Positions 33,553 through 40,628 of a DNA stretch of 53,423 nt are shown one piece after another. Below the pieces are notes generated by a model. The model was given only the letters and a program-made list of their open reading frames with translations. It searched no databases and was not told where the DNA came from. A program made the translations under genes and the position numbers. Every line of letters starts with the position of its first letter. Within the stretch, counting starts at the first letter, position 1. The stretch comes from Ruminococcus sp. (GTDB lineage Bacteria; Bacillota; Clostridia; Oscillospirales; Ruminococcaceae): NCBI GenBank assembly GCA_017519145.1, contig JAFWTA010000044.1, forward strand, positions 1-53,423. The letters run 5' to 3'.

Positions 33553-33580
33553 ATAAAAAAGCAGCTCATCTGAGCTGCCT
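33553..33580 (-). terminator. Terminator of the small lipoprotein gene
   Basis: GCAGCTCA/TGAGCTGC hairpin followed on the minus strand by TTTTTTATT. Confidence 0.8.
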
Positions 33581-33584
33581 TCCT

Positions 33585-33794
33585 TTAGTTTATACTTACA
33601 TAAAACTTCATATCTGCCTTCTGAGGAGCTGTCGTTGTCTCCTCTGCGGCATTGGCTTCCGTCTCTGACTGATCAGCAGGTGAGACGTAGATAACGGAGC
33701 CGTTTTCGTCCTCGGGCATCTCTATATCAGTTCCGCATGAACCGAGCAAAGCTGCCGTGACACACAGTGTTGATAAAATCAGAAATTTCCTCAT
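33585..33794 (-). CDS. Small lipoprotein, 69 residues
   Basis: A signal peptide RKFLILSTLCVTAALLGSC ends in a lipobox (LGSC, Cys at about 20), leaving a mature peptide of about 50 acidic, Thr/Ala/Glu-rich residues. No domain recognised. It has its own terminator and stands between the two-component system and the end of the cobalamin operon. It could be a tail gene of that operon, 70 bp away, but no continuity is shown. Confidence 0.65.
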   Translation of the reverse strand: MRKFLILSTLCVTAALLGSCGTDIEMPEDENGSVIYVSPADQSETEANAAEETTTAPQKADMKFYVSIN

Positions 33795-33864
33795 ATCATT
33801 ACCCCCAAATATTTATATCGGTATCATAATAATCCCTAATCCTTAAAGCAATCTTAAATTAGTC

Positions 33865-34812
33865 TTAAAGAGCAGTTTTTTCTGTCCTGTGTAGTTTCGG
33901 TGCAAAATTTACTATAACTATTCCCAGAGCTACCAGTCCGAGGGCTGCGATAACACGCAAAGGTCCAGCGGCACTTCGCTCCGAGAGCAGCAGGAACGAC
34001 AGTATAACGCCAAAAACCGGATTCATGAAACCAAAAACAGATATCATGGAAACAGGATTGTGCTTCAGCAGAGTTCCCCATATGGAAAAGGCTGCTGCGG
34101 AAACTATGGCAAGATAGACCAGCATTGCTATTCCGCGGAGATCGGTGTTCCCCATGCGTCCGCCAAGGAAAACACCAAGTACAGTCATGAATGTGCCGCC
34201 GATAATGAACTGCCAGCCGCTGAGCAATACAGGATCCTCCTCAGAGGAAAAACGCTTTATAAGAGCTGCGGAAAAAGCGTATGACAGTGCTGAAAGAAAT
34301 ACAAAGCCCTCGCCTGTCAGTCTGAATCCTCCGCCGATACCGCTGAGATTAATGAGTACAACCCCCGAAAAGCCTACTAAACAGCCGAGCATCTTTCTGA
34401 GCGTGAGCTTTTCTGTTCTGAATATCAATGAAGCTACCAGTATTGACAGAAACACGTTTGAGGCAGTGATGACAGAACTTTTCATGCCTGTACTGCGGGC
34501 AAGTCCTATATAAAAGAATGTGTACTGAAGTATAGTCTGAAAAAGCGAAAGCAGCGCTGCCTTGGGAACAGTTTTTCCGCGGGGGATCAGAGGCTTTCGC
34601 GCCGCGATACTGCCTATGATTATTGCAAGAACGCCTGCAAGTGCAAAACGGAGTCCTGCGTAAAGAAGCTGTGAAGCCGTATCATCAGCGCTTATGGATG
34701 AATATCCGTATCCCAGCTTTATACAGGGAAAAGCGCTACCCCACAGGAGACAGCACAGCATCGTCAGCGGAATTACCGCTGTTTTTCTTGTGAGAATACT
34801 GCTGTCCTTCAT
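33865..34812 (-). CDS. EamA/DMT-superfamily permease in the cobalamin-regulated operon
   Basis: 315 residues and about ten helices in two EamA repeats (VIPLTMLCCLLWGSAFPCIK; GEGFVFLSALSYAFSAALIK). It overlaps the ABC ATPase gene by 4 bp, so it belongs to the riboswitch-controlled message. DMT proteins transport small metabolites; one co-regulated with corrinoid uptake may move a corrin precursor, lower-ligand base or linked amino alcohol. The substrate is pure inference. It has only 35% of its length shared in arrangement terms with the 2443 DMT protein, i.e. it is a different member, not a recent duplicate. Confidence 0.83.
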   Translation of the reverse strand: MKDSSILTRKTAVIPLTMLCCLLWGSAFPCIKLGYGYSSISADDTASQLLYAGLRFALAGVLAIIIGSIAARKPLIPRGKTVPKAALLSLFQTILQYTFFYIGLARSTGMKSSVITASNVFLSILVASLIFRTEKLTLRKMLGCLVGFSGVVLINLSGIGGGFRLTGEGFVFLSALSYAFSAALIKRFSSEEDPVLLSGWQFIIGGTFMTVLGVFLGGRMGNTDLRGIAMLVYLAIVSAAAFSIWGTLLKHNPVSMISVFGFMNPVFGVILSFLLLSERSAAGPLRVIAALGLVALGIVIVNFAPKLHRTEKTAL

Positions 34813-35918
34813 ATGTTTTTCTCATCCTCCAGTATGCCGAGAGCTTCAGCTTCCTCTGCAAGTCTGCGGCAGCCTTCGTTCATAGCTCCGAATGTTCTTA
34901 CAGTACACACTGCCCTGCCGCATTTTTTCATAAGCTCCGAAGCCCTTTCAATGTTCTCCTGTGTAACTTCTTCAAAGGGCTTCTCGGTAATGACCTCAGC
35001 TGCAAGTGCCTTTACAGCAGGGTACTCGATATCGTTCTCATGTATGACGCCTGCCGCAAAGGGAACGCCAATGCGCCTTAGTCTGCGGTACACGGCAATA
35101 CCGCTGCCGGCTCCGCCAATGACGAATATCTTTGGCTCACCTTTAATCCTCCCGAGTTCGGGTGAGCCGTATGCCTCGCAGAAGCTTCCCTCGGGAACTC
35201 CGTACAGCTCCTCGATATAGTCGCCCGAAAAAATCTCCTCAGGGGTTCCTATCCTGTCAGCAGCAGAGTCCTTTATGCAAAGAATCATGTCGGAGACACG
35301 CTGTGCCAGCTCCAGCTCATGGAGCGAAAGAATAACAGCAATGTTCTGCTCGGAAGCCAGTTTTTTCAGCAGATCCATAAGCTCCAGCTTAGCTCTTACA
35401 TCAAGGAAAGTCGTCGGCTCGTCAAGTATGAGCACATCAGGTCTGCGGCAGATGGCCCCCGCAAGAAGAACTCGCTGACGCTGCCCGTCGCTTATACGCT
35501 CAAAATCGTAGTCTGCAAGCTCAGTCACCCCGACAAGCTCCATAGCCTGACTGACAAACTCACGATCTTCCGCGGAAAGGAGTCCCAGCCTGCCCGTGTA
35601 GGGATAGCGTCCCATTTCCACAACATCGATACACCGCATATACTCTGTCTTAATCCTGCCCGTAAGAAGTACCGAGACCTGCCGTGCAAGCTGACTTCCG
35701 CTGAATGAACCGAGCTCTCTGCCGTCAATATATACCGCGCCGCCAAGAGGCTCAAGCTGTCGGCAGATGGTCTTCAGAACAGTTGACTTTCCCGCTCCGT
35801 TGGGACCTATGAGAGTCAGTATCCTGCCTCGCTGAACGTCTATGGTGATATCTTTGACTATGGTCTTCTTTCCGTAGCCAGCGGAGAGCCCCTCTGTGCG
35901 AAGCATGATCTCAGACAT
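34809..35918 (-). CDS. FecE/BtuD-type ABC ATPase with extra C-terminal domain
   Basis: The first 250 residues are a complete iron-siderophore/B12-type ATPase: Walker A GPNGAGKST, Q-loop region VSVLLTGRIKTEYM, signature ISDGQRQRVLLAGAI, Walker B VLILDEPTTFLD and H-loop LSLHELELA. A further 110 residues follow (GEPKIFVIGGAGSGIAVYRR, later CGRAVCTVRTFGAMNEGCRR), unlike ordinary FecE/BtuD (about 250-260). The added part begins with a Rossmann-like GGAGSG strand-turn and may bind a nucleotide or act as a regulatory domain. It overlaps the permease gene by 8 bp and the DMT gene by 4 bp. Confidence 0.88.
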   Translation of the reverse strand: MSEIMLRTEGLSAGYGKKTIVKDITIDVQRGRILTLIGPNGAGKSTVLKTICRQLEPLGGAVYIDGRELGSFSGSQLARQVSVLLTGRIKTEYMRCIDVVEMGRYPYTGRLGLLSAEDREFVSQAMELVGVTELADYDFERISDGQRQRVLLAGAICRRPDVLILDEPTTFLDVRAKLELMDLLKKLASEQNIAVILSLHELELAQRVSDMILCIKDSAADRIGTPEEIFSGDYIEELYGVPEGSFCEAYGSPELGRIKGEPKIFVIGGAGSGIAVYRRLRRIGVPFAAGVIHENDIEYPAVKALAAEVITEKPFEEVTQENIERASELMKKCGRAVCTVRTFGAMNEGCRRLAEEAEALGILEDEKNI

Positions 35919-36942
35919 TGGCTCTCCTCCTCTCTCTGTGAAGAAGCATATACACTACAACAGGAGCGCCGAAAAACGCTGTAACTGTACTGATACTCAG
36001 CTCCGTAGGTGCAAACAGCGTTCTCGTTATCAGGTCACAAAGCAGGCAGAAAACTGCTCCCCCGAGAAAGCAGGCAGGCAGTATCCGCACAGGCTTTGCA
36101 GTACCAAAAGTGCTTTTAATAATGTGAGGAACTGCGACTCCCACAAAGGAAACGGGTCCTGCAAACGCCGTAACGCAGGCAGAAAGTACGCTTGAAAGCA
36201 GTATGAGCGAAACTCTGAACGCCTTTATCCTTACGCCGGAATTCACGGCATAGCTCTCCCCCAGCTGATAGGCGTTCATGGGCTTTGACAGCATGAATGC
36301 GGCTATAATCGCAGGAAATACTACTGCCGCCGCAGTCATTGCTTCCCCCTTGCCAATACCTGAAAAGCTTCCCATTGACCAGTTGTGCAGGTTCACGATA
36401 TTCGAGTCATCTGAGAAGTTGACCACAAGCTCAGTGACTGATGAGCAGATATATCCTATCATGACTCCACATACGATAAGCACGGACATACGCTTTACCC
36501 GCCCGGATATCATAAGGACTATGCCCATCGACAGCATGGCTCCGATAAATGCAGCGCATATCATTCCGATGGAACTTACCGCAAATCCCTGTGACAGTGA
36601 CAGCACCATCAGCAGAGCAACAGTCAGCTTTGCTCCCGAGGAAATTCCCAGTATATATGGACCTGCAATGGGATTGGCGAAGAAATTCTGGAGCAGAAAT
36701 CCCGATACTGCCAACGCTCCGCCAAGGATAGCTGCCGCAGCTGTTCGTGGAAATCGGAGCTGAGTTATGATGTTATAGGCAACTTTGTCAGACTCAGGAG
36801 CTGCAAGAGCACTTCTGAGCCTTGATATGGTAATATCAGCGCTGCCTGCACATATATTCAGCAAAGCCAGCGCTATTAGCAGCAGAAAAAGCACTGTATA
36901 GCCTGCTATCAGGCGAACCCTCTGAGTCTTCAGGTTTATCAC
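35911..36942 (-). CDS. FecCD/BtuC-type ABC permease
   Basis: A 343-residue permease with about ten helices. Family stretches include LRFPRTAAAAILGGALAVSG, NPIAGPYILGISSGA, the coupling-helix region SYAVNSGVRIKAFRV and GPVSFVGVAVPHIIK. Such permeases import siderophores, haem or corrinoids with a FecB-type lipoprotein and a FecE-type ATPase, both adjacent. It overlaps the binding-protein gene by 4 bp. The riboswitch upstream points to corrinoid or cobalt-linked cargo. Confidence 0.93.
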   Translation of the reverse strand: MINLKTQRVRLIAGYTVLFLLLIALALLNICAGSADITISRLRSALAAPESDKVAYNIITQLRFPRTAAAAILGGALAVSGFLLQNFFANPIAGPYILGISSGAKLTVALLMVLSLSQGFAVSSIGMICAAFIGAMLSMGIVLMISGRVKRMSVLIVCGVMIGYICSSVTELVVNFSDDSNIVNLHNWSMGSFSGIGKGEAMTAAAVVFPAIIAAFMLSKPMNAYQLGESYAVNSGVRIKAFRVSLILLSSVLSACVTAFAGPVSFVGVAVPHIIKSTFGTAKPVRILPACFLGGAVFCLLCDLITRTLFAPTELSISTVTAFFGAPVVVYMLLHRERRRANV

Positions 36943-38054
36943 TCCAGTCTGTACATGAAATTCATTCTGTCATCAGCTTCATCTGTAAATATCCGATGCA
37001 GTTCGGATATAAGGTCGGCAGCTCCGGTGGTCTGCTGGAACATATTCTTTTCCGTACACCACACATTTCCGTTTTTTACCGCCGTAAAATCCGCGAGCAG
37101 AGGATATTTCTCCATGAGCTCATCAACAGTCTGCACACTTCCGGCAATATCAGAATTATATATGAGAACATCTGCGTCCCATGCCTTTTCGTAGAAGGTC
37201 TCAGGCTGAATGGTCATGGTAGAAAGTGCGTTGTCATCGGTGCCAAGGTCGCTGTTTGAGAAAACATACTCTCCTCCTGCCATCCTCATCATCTCGGGAA
37301 CATAGTCCGAAGGCTTGCGGACAACGACTCCCCCCGATGAATTGATATAAAAGAATGCGGCTGTCATGCCGCTGCTGTCCTCGGTGAGTATATCATCGAT
37401 AAGCTGTGTCTTTTCATTGAAAAGCTGCTCTGCCTGTTCCTCACAGCCGAAAAGTATGCCATAGAGCTTTATCCACTCCATCCTGCCGAGAGGATCTTTC
37501 TCATAGCTTGAACGCTCTACAAGCACAGGAATGCCCAGTGCCTCTATCTGCTCCCTGACCTCGGGACTGTGGTATATCATAGTGGACTCGACAGCCAGTC
37601 CGCAGCCCTCCTCAAGGAGTACTTCATAATCAGGAGCACTGTATTTACCGATATAGCTTATATCTCCCCTGTCCATCGCATCTCTGACCGCGGGAAGGCA
37701 CCAGTCCTCATACTTAGTGGAGGTCATGGATACTTTGCCAAGCGCTCCTGCGCCGTCAATAAGATCCATAGCCGAAGAAGCGGCATTGTACACGCATTCA
37801 AGGGGCTGCTGTATAACAGCTGCATCCGGATACCCGGACGGAACGCTCTCTCCTTCGGGTACGACGATATATCTGTCATCTCCGATAGTGACAAGAGTGC
37901 AGCCGTTATCAACATAATCAGCCGTGAACTGCTTTGCATATTCAAGCTTCAGGCTGTTATGGTGAGTCTGCGGCTCTGAGAGCGCTGTCCCATTAGCAGA
38001 ACAGCCTGCAAGTATAATACAGGCTGCTGCCGAAAAAAATATACGATTCAGCAT
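36939..38054 (-). CDS. FecB/BtuF-type substrate-binding lipoprotein
   Basis: 371 residues with a lipoprotein signal (LNRIFFSAAACIILAGCSAN, Cys at about 18) and a two-lobed periplasmic-binding fold of the helical-backbone class. Core segments are GCTLVTIGDDRYIVVPEG, the loop GALGKVSMTSTKYEDW, YSAPDYEVLLEEGCGLAVES, the Glu-rich YGILFGCEEQAEQLFNEKTQ and DVLIYNSDIAG. It delivers a metal complex or corrinoid to the FecCD/FecE importer. The stop overlaps the permease ATG by 4 bp and the start lies 1 bp after the preceding gene's stop; no strong ribosome binding site is seen, suggesting coupling. Confidence 0.9.
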   Translation of the reverse strand: MLNRIFFSAAACIILAGCSANGTALSEPQTHHNSLKLEYAKQFTADYVDNGCTLVTIGDDRYIVVPEGESVPSGYPDAAVIQQPLECVYNAASSAMDLIDGAGALGKVSMTSTKYEDWCLPAVRDAMDRGDISYIGKYSAPDYEVLLEEGCGLAVESTMIYHSPEVREQIEALGIPVLVERSSYEKDPLGRMEWIKLYGILFGCEEQAEQLFNEKTQLIDDILTEDSSGMTAAFFYINSSGGVVVRKPSDYVPEMMRMAGGEYVFSNSDLGTDDNALSTMTIQPETFYEKAWDADVLIYNSDIAGSVQTVDELMEKYPLLADFTAVKNGNVWCTEKNMFQQTTGAADLISELHRIFTDEADDRMNFMYRLE

Positions 38055-38055
38055 A

Positions 38056-38994
38056 TCACTTTATGGTATCGGGATCAAAAATAAGGGTGTAGCTTATCTC
38101 ATGAGGAGTGCTCATAGCAGTTGTATCGGCAGATACTGCCATCCTGCCAAATGAAGCAACAGGAATATCAAACACAGAGAACTCATCTGTGCTCGCGGGA
38201 AGTATCTTCTCGTCGTCAACCACCATGTAGTCGTACTTATTGCTGCTCCAGATGATCTCAGCATAAGCCTGTCCGTTTTCGACGGTAAGCTTTGCGGGAG
38301 ACTGAACGGAAGCCTTTCCCGAGCCTCCTTCAAGGGATACTTCGATGGTGTATTCACCGTCAGATAGTCCAAGTGATTCGGGAGTTACATCCTCTGCTCC
38401 GAGCAATGCGCCTTTGGGGAGAGAATCAGCGCGGAAAACGAGCTTTCTGTCGTACCACTGCTGCTTTTTCTTGCTGAATGCGGCACAGTCTGTCTCCTTA
38501 TCAAGAGCTTCAACAGGAACCGTGAAAGCCACAACATCTCCCTCTTCCTCAGCAGAGATGAATTCTGACTCATCCGCATTTTCGGCTTCCTTTCCCGTTC
38601 CCATGAACAGATACTCATAGCCGCTGCCGCTCATTGTAAGCCTTGCGGTCATGCTTCCGTCGGCAACTGTAAGCTTGCAGGCGGTTATCTTGAACATAGT
38701 AGAGCTCGAATCCACTTCGATATCGTATTCACCCTCGGCTACACCATCAGCATAGACAGCTTCCATGCCCTCATAGCCCACTTCCTGCTGCGGAGCTGTT
38801 ACCTGTTCCGTTGTCTTCTCCGCAGTGGTCTCCTCGGCAATTGTTACTGCTGCGGCAGTAGTCTCCTGTACAGCTGACAATGATGAGCTTGTCTTATCTG
38901 AGCAAGAACAGAGTGAAACTGCTGAGATCAGCAATGCTGAAATAAATAAAGTAGTCTTTCTCATATTATCACCTTTTAAAGAAGCAGCCGACAC
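38056..38994 (-). CDS. Two-repeat surface lipoprotein of the cobalamin-regulated operon
   Basis: 312 residues. After a lipoprotein signal (TLFISALLISAVSLCSC) and a Thr/Glu-rich linker come two copies of an about 100-residue beta-rich unit. Copy 1 opens GEYDIEVDSSSTMFKITACK with GSGYEYLFMG; copy 2 opens DGEYTIEVSLEGGSGKASVQ with SSNKYDYMVV. The repeated Y-x-Y/Y-D-Y-M pattern on a late strand is reminiscent of haem-binding NEAT-type domains, but I cannot place it firmly. Its place between CbiK and the binding protein suggests it captures or passes a tetrapyrrole or metal at the cell surface. Confidence 0.75.
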   Translation of the reverse strand: MSAASLKGDNMRKTTLFISALLISAVSLCSCSDKTSSSLSAVQETTAAAVTIAEETTAEKTTEQVTAPQQEVGYEGMEAVYADGVAEGEYDIEVDSSSTMFKITACKLTVADGSMTARLTMSGSGYEYLFMGTGKEAENADESEFISAEEEGDVVAFTVPVEALDKETDCAAFSKKKQQWYDRKLVFRADSLPKGALLGAEDVTPESLGLSDGEYTIEVSLEGGSGKASVQSPAKLTVENGQAYAEIIWSSNKYDYMVVDDEKILPASTDEFSVFDIPVASFGRMAVSADTTAMSTPHEISYTLIFDPDTIK

Positions 38995-39016
38995 TGAGTC
39001 GGCTGCGGATCATTTA

Positions 39017-40051
39017 TCACTTGATAGAATCAATTGCTGCCTGTGCATGGTCAACATAGATGCTGCGGATGTCCTCGTTTTCACCGAGACCTCTCAGCAC
39101 GCATTCAACATCATAGCCCTCGGCTAAGAATGCGGACTTCCATGAGTCCTCCTCATCGCCTGCCATATCGTTATTTGCGTGATCGCCGGCAACTACCATA
39201 AGGGGCTCAAGGATGACTCTCTTGTAATTGCCTTCCTTGACCTTTGCAATCACATCGTCAAGTGAAGGTGTAGCTTCAACTGTACCCACATAGTAATTTG
39301 CATAACCATCAGCTGTAAGCAGCTCCTGCATCTTAGCATAAACGCCGTTTGACTCAGCCTCTGTACCGTGTCCCATGAAGCAGATGGCAGTCTCGCCGTC
39401 ATCGTACTCCTTTGTCCAGTCTGTGATAGCCTTTTCAACTCTTGTGAAGTCCTCGTCTGTGGTGAGGAGAGGCTCACCTATAACCACCTTGTCAAATGCA
39501 TCGGAATACTCGGCTACCTTCTCTGAAAGCTCATCATACTCAAGACCGTTCATCAGGTGTGTGGGCTGTACAACAAGGTTCTTTACATCGTTGTCAACAG
39601 CTCTCTGAAGAGCTGCGTCAAGATCGTCGATAAGGATGCCGTCACGTCTGTTGACGTGGTCGATGATGATGTTTGCTGTAAAACCGCGGCGAACCGAATA
39701 ATCGGGGAAAGCCTTTTCAAAGGCGTCCTCGATGGCACCAATGGTAAGACGTCTGCTGTCATTGAAGCTTGTACCGAAGCTTACAACGAGAAGCTCATTG
39801 TCGCCGATCTCGTCCTGATTGCGGACATTATCCAGTGAAGCGTCGCCCGTGTCGTAGTTCTCTTCGTCGTCCATTTCCTCTTCCTCCGCTTCTGTTGTGT
39901 CTTCCTCAGTAGCTTCCTCGGCAGTAGTCTCGGCTGCTGTCGCTGCCTCGGTTGCGGACTCGGACTTGCTGTCCTTGCTGTCGCTGCTGCATGATGCAAA
40001 GCAGGCTGCTGTCAGTGTGATTGCAGATATAGCTGCGATAAACTTTTTCAT
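39017..40051 (-). CDS. cbiK: CbiK-family chelatase with lipoprotein signal
   Basis: CbiK inserts cobalt into sirohydrochlorin in anaerobic B12 synthesis and is normally cytosolic. This 344-residue protein instead has an N-terminal lipoprotein signal (KKFIAAISAITLTAACFASC, Cys at about 20) and an acidic Thr/Glu linker to about residue 68. The CbiK domain starts LLVVSFGTSFNDSR and keeps both His sites expected for metal binding, CFMGHGTEAES and VVAGDHANNDMAG. It should sit on the outer face of the membrane, like the exported Desulfovibrio CbiK-P. First gene after the cobalamin riboswitch; AGGAGG ribosome binding site. Chelation, de-metallation or corrin binding at the surface are all possible. 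Confidence 0.88.
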   Translation of the reverse strand: MKKFIAAISAITLTAACFASCSSDSKDSKSESATEAATAAETTAEEATEEDTTEAEEEEMDDEENYDTGDASLDNVRNQDEIGDNELLVVSFGTSFNDSRRLTIGAIEDAFEKAFPDYSVRRGFTANIIIDHVNRRDGILIDDLDAALQRAVDNDVKNLVVQPTHLMNGLEYDELSEKVAEYSDAFDKVVIGEPLLTTDEDFTRVEKAITDWTKEYDDGETAICFMGHGTEAESNGVYAKMQELLTADGYANYYVGTVEATPSLDDVIAKVKEGNYKRVILEPLMVVAGDHANNDMAGDEEDSWKSAFLAEGYDVECVLRGLGENEDIRSIYVDHAQAAIDSIK

Positions 40052-40058
40052 ATTTTTC

Positions 40059-40076
40059 CTCCTGTTTCTTCAGGAG
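40059..40076 (-). promoter_or_regulatory. Hairpin occluding the cbiK ribosome binding site
   Basis: CTCCTG/CAGGAG arms with a 6-nt loop. The 3' arm (on the transcript) is part of the CAGGAGG ribosome binding site of cbiK, so folding would hide it. Possibly a second control layer after the riboswitch. Confidence 0.45.
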
Positions 40077-40090
40077 ACAAAGGTCGTGCG

Positions 40091-40120
40091 CAAAAATGCC
40101 CTCCGCAAGGCAGAAGGCAT
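40091..40120 (-). terminator. Riboswitch-linked intrinsic terminator
   Basis: On the minus strand ATGCCTTCTG/CGGAGGGCAT (G-U pairs included) with a 5-nt loop is followed by TTTTTG, between the riboswitch and cbiK. It suggests control by transcription attenuation. Confidence 0.75.
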
Positions 40121-40194
40121 GACAAAAGCACTCATTGTCTGAGCAATGGTACGATCAATGCCTCGTGATCCGAGCTTTCAGCTCTGTACCGACA

Positions 40195-40390
40195 AACGGC
40201 AGGTCTCCTGACTTCCGTACAATAACACACTTCTCCGCCTTCCCGCTTTTCGCAGTGGCTGCACCCTCGGGCACATGGATGATGCTGTACGGTCACAGTG
40301 ACGAGATCGTGCAGGTCTCTCACCTGCTTCCCTTTTACCTTCCTGCAACGCTCACGCGATAGGAAGCACCGTTCACCTTGAAATATTAAA
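40195..40390 (-). promoter_or_regulatory. Cobalamin riboswitch
   Basis: The minus strand carries the B12-box core AAGTCAGGAGACCTGCC (40198-40214), preceded by GGGAAGGC (about 40237) and GCCACTGC (about 40252), with the 5' GGTGCTTCC helix near 40365. This order and spacing are diagnostic for the AdoCbl riboswitch. A terminator follows at 40091-40120, so high cobalamin should switch off the whole 40051-to-33865 operon. Confidence 0.92.
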
Positions 40391-40409
40391 TATTCATGAA
40401 TACCTGTAC

Positions 40410-40438
40410 ATTATATCACAGTATTGCGGACTTTCCAA
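40410..40438 (-). promoter_or_regulatory. Promoter of the cobalamin-regulated operon
   Basis: Minus strand TTGGAA (40433-40438), 17-bp spacer, TATAAT (40410-40415). Transcription would begin about 15 nt before the riboswitch. Confidence 0.75.
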
Positions 40439-40567
40439 GAGTTTCCCGAAAAATCGGAACTTTCGACAAAATCACAACACATTTGGCGTACAATTCTATG
40501 TATCTGCCTTATACCCTTATGCACATTATATGTAATGAATTGCATACTTTTCTGCACGCCGCCCACA

Positions 40568-40596
40568 TTGACATTTCTGACAAAAATAGTTATAAT
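40568..40596 (+). promoter_or_regulatory. Promoter of the GH43-dockerin gene
   Basis: TTGACA (40568-40573), 17-bp spacer, TATAAT (40591-40596): full consensus, 32 bp before the ATG. Confidence 0.85.
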
Positions 40597-40628
40597 AAAA
40601 GCAACTATTTTATTAAAGGAGGACGTTT

